A stretch of DNA of 64,000 bases from a virus. The translations under genes were made by a program, and so were the position numbers. This document shows, piece after piece, positions 47,832 through 54,671 of the stretch. Numbering within the stretch: position 1 is the stretch's first letter; each line of letters begins with the position of its first letter. The stretch is from positions 50,356-114,355 of the IMG/VR virus record IMGVR_UViG_3300021952_000001. The stretch is one strand, 5' to 3'. A model generated the notes under the pieces. The model did not search any database. It was not told the origin of the DNA and saw only the letters and a program-made list of their open reading frames with translations.

Positions 47832-48172
47832 TGAATTATAAAATAGATAAATCTGATTTAAATAATATTAAAATAGTATCTACATCTAATATTAATATAG
47901 ATACTATTATTGGTAAATGGGTAACTAAAGAGGCTCAAAGTGAAGAGTCAAGATATCTTTGGCAAAAAGAAACAATGCAGGAACCCTGGAATGAAACAGA
48001 TGATTTAGGAAGATATACTAATCATTCTGATAATCCAAATACAAATGTTGAATTAATTGATGATTGTATAGTAATGATATCAAATAAAAATATACCAAAT
48101 GAAGTAGAAATAACTGTTGATTATAGAACATTATTTGATTTAATAGGATATATTCCAAATATTAATTTTTAA
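47831..48172 (+). CDS. Small SET-domain protein
   Basis: The 113 residues contain the SET methyltransferase core: GRYTNHSDNPN (residues 60-70, with N64-H65-S66) for cofactor binding, a strand VMISNKNIP, and EVEITVDYR (91-99, D97-Y98) forming the active-site knot. The N-terminal strands of the SET fold are short. SET proteins methylate lysines. The start overlaps the stop of the Hint gene (TAATG), so both are likely made together and the partner or substrate may be a virion protein. Activity is inferred from motif only. Confidence 0.7.
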   Translation: MNYKIDKSDLNNIKIVSTSNINIDTIIGKWVTKEAQSEESRYLWQKETMQEPWNETDDLGRYTNHSDNPNTNVELIDDCIVMISNKNIPNEVEITVDYRTLFDLIGYIPNINF

Positions 48173-48186
48173 TAAAAAATTAATAT

Positions 48187-48194
48187 TATCTTTG
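48187..48194 (+). promoter_or_regulatory. Promoter -7 box (TATCTTTG)
   Basis: An exact TAnnTTTG box 20 bases ahead of the start codon at 48215. The region 17-21 bases upstream has only T runs, so the -33 element is weak. Confidence 0.5.
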
Positions 48195-48214
48195 TAATAT
48201 AAATCAACAATATT

Positions 48215-48403
48215 ATGGAAAACATGACTGTAAATGATGCGTTGGGTATATTGATCCAAGCTGCTAATGATGCTCAATTAAGAGGAGCATTTACATTACA
48301 ACAAGCTGTTGCAATTGCTAAAGCTATTGAGGTGATATCAACACCACTAGATCAGAGACCAGAAGGTCCTATGAAGGATAAGGTTGTAAAAGCAAACGCA
48401 TAA
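48215..48403 (+). CDS. Small helical protein, unknown
   Basis: The 62-residue product is two helices (VNDALGILIQAANDAQLRG; FTLQQAVAIAKAIEVIST) and a charged tail. It has its own promoter-like box and lies before a bidirectional terminator. I do not recognise it. Its helix-turn-helix-like shape could be a small regulator or assembly factor, but no binding motif is clear. Confidence 0.55.
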   Translation: MENMTVNDALGILIQAANDAQLRGAFTLQQAVAIAKAIEVISTPLDQRPEGPMKDKVVKANA

Positions 48404-48406
48404 AAT

Positions 48407-48431
48407 AAAAGCTCCTAATTAAGGAGCTTTT
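48407..48431. terminator. Bidirectional terminator between convergent genes
   Basis: AAAAGCTCCT (48407-48416) pairs with AGGAGCTTTT (48422-48431), with A runs before and T runs after, so it can end transcription in both directions. It overlaps the end of the minus-strand gene. Confidence 0.88.
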
Positions 48432-50502
48432 TTATTTCTGTAATAACCATCTCTGGTGTTATTTCTTTGTGACATTCAAATTGTCTGTCTGTACCCTTAT
48501 GTACAGGACACCAATCCCAATCTCCTCTATCAAACTTATATTTAGGATCATTCCAACATCCATAACATACATTGGTATTAGTCACTCTATGACAACTGAA
48601 TTCATGACCTTCTTCTGTAAAGTTAGAAATCATTATAACAGGAGTTTCTAATGCCCAGGCTAACCATGATAATCCACTAGATAGTCCAATGAAGAACTTG
48701 CTATTAGATATAGCTGTGATCGTATTATCCATACTTGTATTAAGAAGTGGTTGACAGTTATCAAAAGGATTAGATTCTTTAGATGTATTGATTACTAACC
48801 AGCCTTCTCCATGTAAATAGTTAATTACTTCTTGCCAGCCCTCTCTAGTCCAGAACTTACATCCTGCTGTACTATTAGTAGCTATTGTAATGTATCCACT
48901 AACACTATCATCTTTATGATCTATAATCTCAGGTTTTATTTCTGTGTACTCAAGACCTAAAATATTTGTAGCTGCCATTTGTAATGGTATAGTGTTTGGT
49001 AATGTAGGTTCCTTGTTATAATCATAGAACCAACCAATTTTATACATCCCATACAAGTTAGTAACTATGGATCCTGGTTCAACAAATTCAATCTCTGGGT
49101 ACTGAGATTCAAACAAGAAGTTTTTGAATGTAGAAACAATCATTTTACAATGATGCTTCTTTCTGAATTCTTCTACATAAGGCATCCAAGCAATATTATC
49201 TCCTAATGAAGAACTATCAAAAGCAATATACACTCTTTGATCTGCATAGTTTAATAAGTTAGTATACACTAGCTCATCATCTTTATACACTTTAGTTGTC
49301 CATTGTGTGTAATATTCTCTACTAAGTTTTACCCAGTGATTAATCTTCACTACATCTCTATGGAATAAGTTATCTGTTTCATCATAGAATTCGATAGTAA
49401 AATTACTATCACTTGTTCCTGTAATTTCTATAAATGGTTGACCTACAAAGTGTTGCGTAATCTTATAATCTTTTACATCATTTTTCATAATATCAAATTC
49501 TGTTACCACTCTATATAGTGACATTAATTTATTTCTAAAATTAGCTGTTGTGTTATTCTTAAGAATATCATAAGTTGTTTTATCTTCAAGAAGATCTGAC
49601 AATTGATTCTTTAGTTTTCTTGGATCTAGATTTGTAATGTATCTAGTGAACATATTCTTGTACTGAGGAAGATTTCTAGCTAAGATCTTCTTACCCTTAG
49701 ATATAGCTTCTCTTATTACCAAAGGATTACATTCCCATGTGCTGTTGAACATAAACACATCTGCTGCATCTATAAATCTATCAGCATCACTTCTTTCTCC
49801 CCATATCTTTACATTATCTGGAACTCCAGCTTTCATCAATGGTCCCCAATAGTGTTCAAAGTTTCCAGCTTGATTACCTACAAAATGAAATGCTACATCT
49901 GGCATTTGTCTAGCTAGTTCTAACATTTCACCTTGATTCTTACCAGGAGTCCAAAGACCAACATTCACAACATGCTTCATTTTAAGATTCATACCTAAAG
50001 CTATCTTAGTTTCATATACATCTTCTTCAGATAATCTATAATCATCAATAGGAAACTCTATAACACTATACATAGATGGCATCTTACCAAATGTATCTAC
50101 ATGGTAAGGAGTACAGAATGCATAATAGTCTGGATGAAATATTTTTTCTTCATCTGGATTGAATGATACATCATGACATGTTTCTACAATACGATAGGTC
50201 CTATTGTTATCATATAGCTTAGTAATCATCCTTCTATCCAATCTTTCTGATGGTTCGTGTATATGAATTACATCTGGTTTGAATTCTTCTATTACATTGA
50301 ATAGTTCCATCTTATCTTCATGTAATGTATATACAGGAACAAGATCCATAATGGCATTACGTTGTACTACATAATCAAGACTATGACATGCATATTCTAC
50401 AACGCATATTTCAACATCATCTTTAAGTGTCTCTATTGTTTTCAATAGAAAAGCTGGCATTCCTCCTGTAGATAAATGAGGTGCTAGATATAGTATTTTC
50501 AT
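48415..50502 (-). CDS. Two-domain glycosyltransferase with TibC-type protein O-glycosyltransferase end
   Basis: I start the protein at the ATG at 50502 (MKILYLAPHLSTGG, the usual GT4 opening); an in-frame TTG at 50523 would add seven residues. The N-terminal half (1-350) is a GT-B fold with an E-x7-E motif (E257, E265). The C-terminal half (about 425-695) resembles bacterial autotransporter heptosyltransferases: DSSSLGDNIAWMP, then SSGLSWLAWALETPVI, and a Cys finger C-x2-C-x15-C-x11-C (residues 646-677) like the iron-binding finger of TibC. Those enzymes put sugars on Ser/Thr of surface proteins. It is the only minus-strand gene, beside the Thr/Ser-rich fibres. Confidence 0.8.
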   Translation of the reverse strand: MKILYLAPHLSTGGMPAFLLKTIETLKDDVEICVVEYACHSLDYVVQRNAIMDLVPVYTLHEDKMELFNVIEEFKPDVIHIHEPSERLDRRMITKLYDNNRTYRIVETCHDVSFNPDEEKIFHPDYYAFCTPYHVDTFGKMPSMYSVIEFPIDDYRLSEEDVYETKIALGMNLKMKHVVNVGLWTPGKNQGEMLELARQMPDVAFHFVGNQAGNFEHYWGPLMKAGVPDNVKIWGERSDADRFIDAADVFMFNSTWECNPLVIREAISKGKKILARNLPQYKNMFTRYITNLDPRKLKNQLSDLLEDKTTYDILKNNTTANFRNKLMSLYRVVTEFDIMKNDVKDYKITQHFVGQPFIEITGTSDSNFTIEFYDETDNLFHRDVVKINHWVKLSREYYTQWTTKVYKDDELVYTNLLNYADQRVYIAFDSSSLGDNIAWMPYVEEFRKKHHCKMIVSTFKNFLFESQYPEIEFVEPGSIVTNLYGMYKIGWFYDYNKEPTLPNTIPLQMAATNILGLEYTEIKPEIIDHKDDSVSGYITIATNSTAGCKFWTREGWQEVINYLHGEGWLVINTSKESNPFDNCQPLLNTSMDNTITAISNSKFFIGLSSGLSWLAWALETPVIMISNFTEEGHEFSCHRVTNTNVCYGCWNDPKYKFDRGDWDWCPVHKGTDRQFECHKEITPEMVITEIKKLLN

Positions 50503-50520
50503 GAGCTTGGTTTTAAAAAT

Positions 50521-50528
50521 CAAAGATA
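50521..50528 (-). promoter_or_regulatory. Minus-strand -7 box for glycosyltransferase
   Basis: Read on the minus strand this is TATCTTTG, an exact TAnnTTTG box, 18 bases ahead of the ATG at 50502. The leader would be very short, about 12 bases, which supports the ATG start. No clear TTTG is seen at -33. Confidence 0.5.
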
Positions 50529-50581
50529 TAAAAAATATTTTTACGTTATGCTATATTATGCATAATAGTTATTTTCAGGGC

Positions 50582-50612
50582 TTTATATTTATAATATAAT
50601 AAATTACATTTG
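50582..50612 (+). promoter_or_regulatory. Bacteroidota-type promoter for lysis cassette
   Basis: TTTA (50582-50585), 19 bases, TACATTTG (50605-50612). It lies in the divergent gap and precedes the holin-like genes, the only + strand promoter-like site before 57484. Confidence 0.65.
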
Positions 50613-50638
50613 TTGTTCAATTATATATAACCAACACA

Positions 50639-50658
50639 CCCAGTCAGAACAGGCTGGG
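50639..50658 (+). other. Stem-loop in lysis mRNA leader
   Basis: CCCAGTC-AGAACA-GGCTGGG forms seven pairs (one T-G) about 20 bases after the expected start site. The fibre unit has a hairpin in the same relative place (41366). Confidence 0.5.
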
Positions 50659-50694
50659 CATTTTGCGTTACATTAACTTTTACGGAATATTAAC

Positions 50695-51015
50695 ATGGCA
50701 CAACCTTTTGAACAACAGGTAGAAAAAGAATTAAAAAGCATGGACCAAAGATTGTACGATCTAGAGGAAAAAATGACTTCAATAGACACTAAACTAACAC
50801 AAGTAGTAGATGCTATTCTTGGTAATGCCCTTACCAAAAGCGGTGGCTTTGTTAAAGACATAGACGACCTTAAAGACAAAATAAAAATATTAGAAGATAA
50901 ACTTCAACAACAAGAAGATTTCAAAAAGAGATTTACATGGACCATTGGTATCATTGTAGCTACAGCTCTTGTTGTTCAATATTTTACTAACTTGTATACT
51001 AACCTTAATAAATAA
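50695..51015 (+). CDS. Holin-associated coiled-coil membrane protein (XhlA-like)
   Basis: The 106 residues are a long coiled coil (1-78) followed by one membrane helix near the C-terminus (about 82-99, TIGIIVATALVVQYF). This layout matches hemolysin XhlA-type proteins that work with a holin. It is first in the lysis cassette, four bases ahead of the two-helix holin gene. It may set the timing of inner-membrane opening. The family call is by layout. Confidence 0.6.
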   Translation: MAQPFEQQVEKELKSMDQRLYDLEEKMTSIDTKLTQVVDAILGNALTKSGGFVKDIDDLKDKIKILEDKLQQQEDFKKRFTWTIGIIVATALVVQYFTNLYTNLNK

Positions 51016-51018
51016 TAA

Positions 51019-51270
51019 ATGAAAAAGTTTTTCACAATGTTTGACGATGATAACACTATCAATGAAAAAAGTGTTATTGGATTTTTAGCATTTCTAGTGA
51101 TGGTGGTATTTGCATCATTTGATATCGTAACAGGATACTATGGTAAAGACTTGGTAATCAATGAATTCATTTTCAATGCATTCTTGTTTCTTTGCCTTGG
51201 AGCCTTTGGATTTGGTTCTGTAGATAAATTTATCAACTCTAAAAAAGATGATGAAGACACTGGCGAGTAG
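51019..51270 (+). CDS. Putative holin
   Basis: The 83-residue protein has two membrane helices (about residues 18-38 and 49-67) with short charged ends, the usual size and shape of a class II holin. It would form inner-membrane lesions that release the endolysin encoded 4.7 kb downstream. It overlaps the next gene by 23 bases and ends in TAG. Confidence 0.65.
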   Translation: MKKFFTMFDDDNTINEKSVIGFLAFLVMVVFASFDIVTGYYGKDLVINEFIFNAFLFLCLGAFGFGSVDKFINSKKDDEDTGE

Positions 51271-51721
51271 TCTTTTTTTATTTTTGAGTGTAGTGGCTAC
51301 TGCTCAAGATATCACTATAGGATCCATCAAGAATAATATCGAGATGGGTCCTTTAGCTGGTAATAGAGACCTAGCCTTTGGAGTAAAAAATATTCTTGCA
51401 GAAGTGTTGCAAGAGAAGAACCTTGATTTGGTTCCTAATTCAAATAGAGTGCTCGAATTAGAGATGCTCTATTTTGATGTAAAGACTACCACAATGCAAC
51501 TAGCAGTTTATGGTAGCACAGAAGAAGTGACACAGATTATTGCACAGGCTAAATTGATTACAGATGGTAAAACATCAAAGCCTGTAGTAATAAAAGGTGA
51601 AGCTAAATCTATATCAGCCTCTACATTAGTTATTGATAAGGGAGGCAAATTTTCACAAACCAACGTTTCCTCAGCACTAAAGAAAGTGTGTGAGCAGTTA
51701 ATTGATAAATTAAAATTATGA
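51248..51721 (+). CDS. Secreted protein, unknown
   Basis: A signal peptide is clear (MMKTLASSLFLFLSVVATAQ, cleavage after TAQ likely); ATG codons at 51248 and 51251 both fit. The mature 137 residues are alternating helix and strand and resemble the small domain of CsgG-like proteins (AFGVKNILAEVLQEKNLDLV), though too short for a pore. It overlaps genes on both sides (ATGA with the next), so it belongs to the lysis operon and acts in the periplasm or outer membrane. Confidence 0.6.
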   Translation: MMKTLASSLFLFLSVVATAQDITIGSIKNNIEMGPLAGNRDLAFGVKNILAEVLQEKNLDLVPNSNRVLELEMLYFDVKTTTMQLAVYGSTEEVTQIIAQAKLITDGKTSKPVVIKGEAKSISASTLVIDKGGKFSQTNVSSALKKVCEQLIDKLKL

Positions 51722-53313
51722 AGAAGCTATTAGCGTTGTTATTATTGCTACCTATGTTATCCTTTGGTCAAGTTATTATTGATCAAGTAGTGGTAGAACC
51801 AGGTCCATATAAAGTGGGTGATGTTATTACATTACAATATGTAGTGAATAATCAAGGATTAGATGTAAACTATTTATGGTTTAGATATCATTATTCAAAT
51901 AAACATTTGGAATTGGTACCAAACTCTACAACATTCTTACAAGGGAATTCTACACAAACATTCTATACTCACTGGGCAAACTATACTTACAATTATAATT
52001 CTACGATTGCTGTAGGAGATCTTTATGGTCAATATAGATATGGTATGAGTTATTCTCCAAATCCTGATTGGAATGTTGCACAAATTTCTGTACAAAGAAC
52101 AGATGCTCCTATATCAGGAGTGATTGCTACACAGAGATATACAATTAAAGATAATACATCATATCAACAAATACATAAACTACACGCAGCTTATGCAACA
52201 TTAAGAAATGGTCAAGCTGTATCTAATGTTGGATCTACTGTACTATGGTTGAATTTAAACAGTGTATCAAGACTTGTATCTAGTGTTAAGTTTAAAGTGG
52301 CATTTCCTGCTGGGTATGACATTACAAAACATGCTATACAAGTGATGGCTACAAATGCACAAGGAGTTGTTGATTGGACTACTAATCCACAACCAGTTGC
52401 TGTAGGACCATTAGATAGTGCTGGAGAATTCCTAACAGATAAAGTAGAGAAGAATAAACAATACCTAGTAATGGTAAATCCTGCATGGGGGCAAAATGTC
52501 CCTAGTAATATTATTACTGTTACAGATGCATATAAGGCATTCAAAGCAATTAATGATAGAGGTATTAATAATACAGATCCATACTTCTCTACAATATTAG
52601 AGAATAGGATTGCTAATGTTACACAGGACCAAAACTTTGATAGCCAAGATGCATATTACTTATTTGCCACAGTGATGGGTGTAGATCTTTCTGGTGTACA
52701 AGGATTATTACTTCCTACAACAGACATGACTAAACCTACTAAGTTCTTATCAGGATTTACATCTAGCTTTGCTAACCCAACTGGTCCAACAAATATTACA
52801 CCTACAGCAGATAATGAAGTCTATAATCTATCGTATGCATGGGCAGGAGATCTTGATTTCTCTCACTCCTCTCCACTATCAGTTTCTGGTACAACTAATA
52901 CAGCTGGTAAGCAACTTTCTGTATCTGGTATATCAGCTCAATTAACATCAACTACAGATACATCAATTAATACAGCATTAGTTAATGGTAAAGTGGTTGT
53001 AACAGTAGGATTAAATGCTACAGGTTTAGCTGGAGCTGAATATCAAATAGGATATGATGACAGCAAACTTACATTTGATAATGTAACATTTGATACAGGA
53101 AATACAATTTCAAACTTCTCTACACATAAAGAGAACATTATAACATTTGGATCAATAGATAAGACAGGAGCTTCTACAGTTAAACAAGGAACTCCTTACA
53201 AACTTATATTTACACCAAAAGCACAATTAACCAACACATCAGGATTAATATTCACCTACTTTGCAGAAGCTGTAGATACTAAAGCTAACAAAGTAATTTT
53301 AAATATACAATAA
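51718..53313 (+). CDS. Secreted cohesin-like protein with dockerin-like segment
   Basis: The 531-residue protein starts with a signal peptide (MKKLLALLLLLPMLSFGQ). An N-terminal beta domain (20-150) is followed by another beta region, a helix-rich segment with a loop NVTQDQNFDSQDAYYLF (about 302-318) that resembles a dockerin calcium loop, and a C-terminal beta sandwich (about 400-531) with cohesin features (VVVTVGLNATGLAGAEYQIG, YDDSKLTFDN). Cohesins and dockerins bind each other. In a lysis cassette it may build an outer-membrane-linked complex. The function is inferred. Confidence 0.6.
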   Translation: MKKLLALLLLLPMLSFGQVIIDQVVVEPGPYKVGDVITLQYVVNNQGLDVNYLWFRYHYSNKHLELVPNSTTFLQGNSTQTFYTHWANYTYNYNSTIAVGDLYGQYRYGMSYSPNPDWNVAQISVQRTDAPISGVIATQRYTIKDNTSYQQIHKLHAAYATLRNGQAVSNVGSTVLWLNLNSVSRLVSSVKFKVAFPAGYDITKHAIQVMATNAQGVVDWTTNPQPVAVGPLDSAGEFLTDKVEKNKQYLVMVNPAWGQNVPSNIITVTDAYKAFKAINDRGINNTDPYFSTILENRIANVTQDQNFDSQDAYYLFATVMGVDLSGVQGLLLPTTDMTKPTKFLSGFTSSFANPTGPTNITPTADNEVYNLSYAWAGDLDFSHSSPLSVSGTTNTAGKQLSVSGISAQLTSTTDTSINTALVNGKVVVTVGLNATGLAGAEYQIGYDDSKLTFDNVTFDTGNTISNFSTHKENIITFGSIDKTGASTVKQGTPYKLIFTPKAQLTNTSGLIFTYFAEAVDTKANKVILNIQ

Positions 53314-53684
53314 TGAAAAGATTACTCATCCCAATTATATTGTTTACATTTATGTTTTCTTGTTCAGAGGTTGATAATGCAATTGTTGCTCCTTCATCTT
53401 CTGTTCCTGCAGAGTTAGGACTTAGCACTGTTGGTATTAAACTTGCTTCAAACTTTGTTACTGCAGAAGCACAGATGAATGTAAGACTAGAAGCAGCAGA
53501 TAAAGTGACAATTAAAATAGTTGACTTATCTGGTAAGACAGTTTCTTCAGAATCAGTAGATGCTAAAGCTGGAGATAACTTACTATCTGTATATACAAAA
53601 GCATTACCAAGAAGTTCATACGAGCTTCAATTATATAACTCAAACAATCAACAAATAGGTAAAACCTTAATTAATTTATTATGA
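53313..53684 (+). CDS. Lipoprotein with T9SS-like C-terminal domain
   Basis: The 123 residues begin with a lipoprotein signal (MKRLLIPIILFTFMFSCSEVD; Cys17 would carry the lipid). The acidic CSEVD start recalls surface-export signals of Bacteroidota lipoproteins. The C-terminal 75 residues look like the Ig-like sorting domain of type IX secretion cargo (TIKIVDLSGKTV, then SYELQLYNSNNQQIGKTLI). Such domains are normally cut off by the T9SS. It overlaps its neighbours on both sides. It probably sits on the outer membrane of the infected cell. Confidence 0.6.
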   Translation: MKRLLIPIILFTFMFSCSEVDNAIVAPSSSVPAELGLSTVGIKLASNFVTAEAQMNVRLEAADKVTIKIVDLSGKTVSSESVDAKAGDNLLSVYTKALPRSSYELQLYNSNNQQIGKTLINLL

Positions 53685-53974
53685 GCGAAGAACAAGGAGG
53701 AAACTCAATCAAGAACATCCTTATAGGATTGGCAAGTACAATTACAGTGGCTGTAGGTGGATTTGTAACAACTAAGTTAAATGGTGAAGATAAAGAAGAA
53801 GCTAAGCAAGAAGTTGCAGCTCCTGCACCTGCTCCAGTAATTAATATTACAAACACTAACCAACAAAAGCAACAACAAGCTGCTCCAGGTAAAACTGTAA
53901 TCATTAAAGAAAAAGCTGCACCAGCTACTCAACCAGCACCAGAAAAAAAGAAAAATGAAGAAGAGCCTTGGTAG
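53681..53974 (+). CDS. Single-pass membrane protein with Pro/Ala/Lys tail
   Basis: The 97-residue product has one membrane helix (about residues 11-31, ILIGLASTITVAVGGFV) and then a disordered tail rich in Ala, Pro, Gln and Lys (APAPAPVINI; QPAPEKKKNEEEPW). A short anchor with an extended Pro-rich periplasmic arm recalls TonB-like spacers that reach across the periplasm, and may link inner membrane to the CsgG-like partner encoded next. The next gene begins 20 bases before its end. Confidence 0.55.
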   Translation: MSEEQGGNSIKNILIGLASTITVAVGGFVTTKLNGEDKEEAKQEVAAPAPAPVINITNTNQQKQQQAAPGKTVIIKEKAAPATQPAPEKKKNEEEPW

Positions 53975-54671
53975 TCTATTATTCTTAGTAACAAGTATTG
54001 CTTGTGGCCAAGTGATTGGTAAAACTGTCACTGAAGATTATCAAGCAGGATTTGAAGGAAAAGAATCTGTTTACACTCTACCTGAATATAATGGCAAACC
54101 TATTCCTGTAGCACTTCTTGACATTGGTGTGTCTAAAGAAGTGATTGAACAGTATCCAGAACTTGGAGATTATAGAATAGGACTTGGTCTTACTAATATT
54201 GTTGTAGCATACTTAGAAGAAACATTCAGATTTGAATTCGTTGAGACTAAGAATGATATTAAACAAAGAATGATTACTCAATATAAAGCATCTCAGAAGG
54301 GTATATCAACAGAAAAGATAGAACTGAAAGGAAACATTGTATTGGCTAAATACTTCTGTTATATCGAGGTTTATGACTTCTCTATTTCAGAAGATGAAAC
54401 AATCAATCTTAAAGATGGTGTAAAGAATAAACTAGTAACTAGACTAGGACTACAAGTTAAGATGGTGGATGCACAATCTGGAACTTATATGACTGGATCT
54501 GGACTAGGTAAATCTATTACAACTAGAGAACTTACACTTATGAATAATGATAATGTTGATGAGGTGAAGTTTAATCAATCTAGTATAGGTACATCAACAA
54601 AGAAAGCATTAGAAAGTGCTACAGCCAAAGTGGTGAAGCGAATGATACAAAAACAAATCTTTACAAATTAA
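53955..54671 (+). CDS. CsgG-like outer-membrane/periplasmic protein
   Basis: The 238-residue protein has a signal peptide (MKKSLGSLLFLVTSIACGQ; Cys17 followed by GQ could make it a lipoprotein). The mature part resembles CsgG, the curli secretion pore: VALLDIGVS, RIGLGLTNIVVAYLEETFRFE, a later strand pair (LGLQVKMVDAQSGTYMTGSG) and a C-terminal helix (KKALESATAKVVKRMIQ). CsgG forms ring pores in the outer membrane. In this setting it may open the outer membrane at lysis or export the neighbouring secreted proteins. It lies in the same operon as those genes. Confidence 0.7.
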   Translation: MKKSLGSLLFLVTSIACGQVIGKTVTEDYQAGFEGKESVYTLPEYNGKPIPVALLDIGVSKEVIEQYPELGDYRIGLGLTNIVVAYLEETFRFEFVETKNDIKQRMITQYKASQKGISTEKIELKGNIVLAKYFCYIEVYDFSISEDETINLKDGVKNKLVTRLGLQVKMVDAQSGTYMTGSGLGKSITTRELTLMNNDNVDEVKFNQSSIGTSTKKALESATAKVVKRMIQKQIFTN

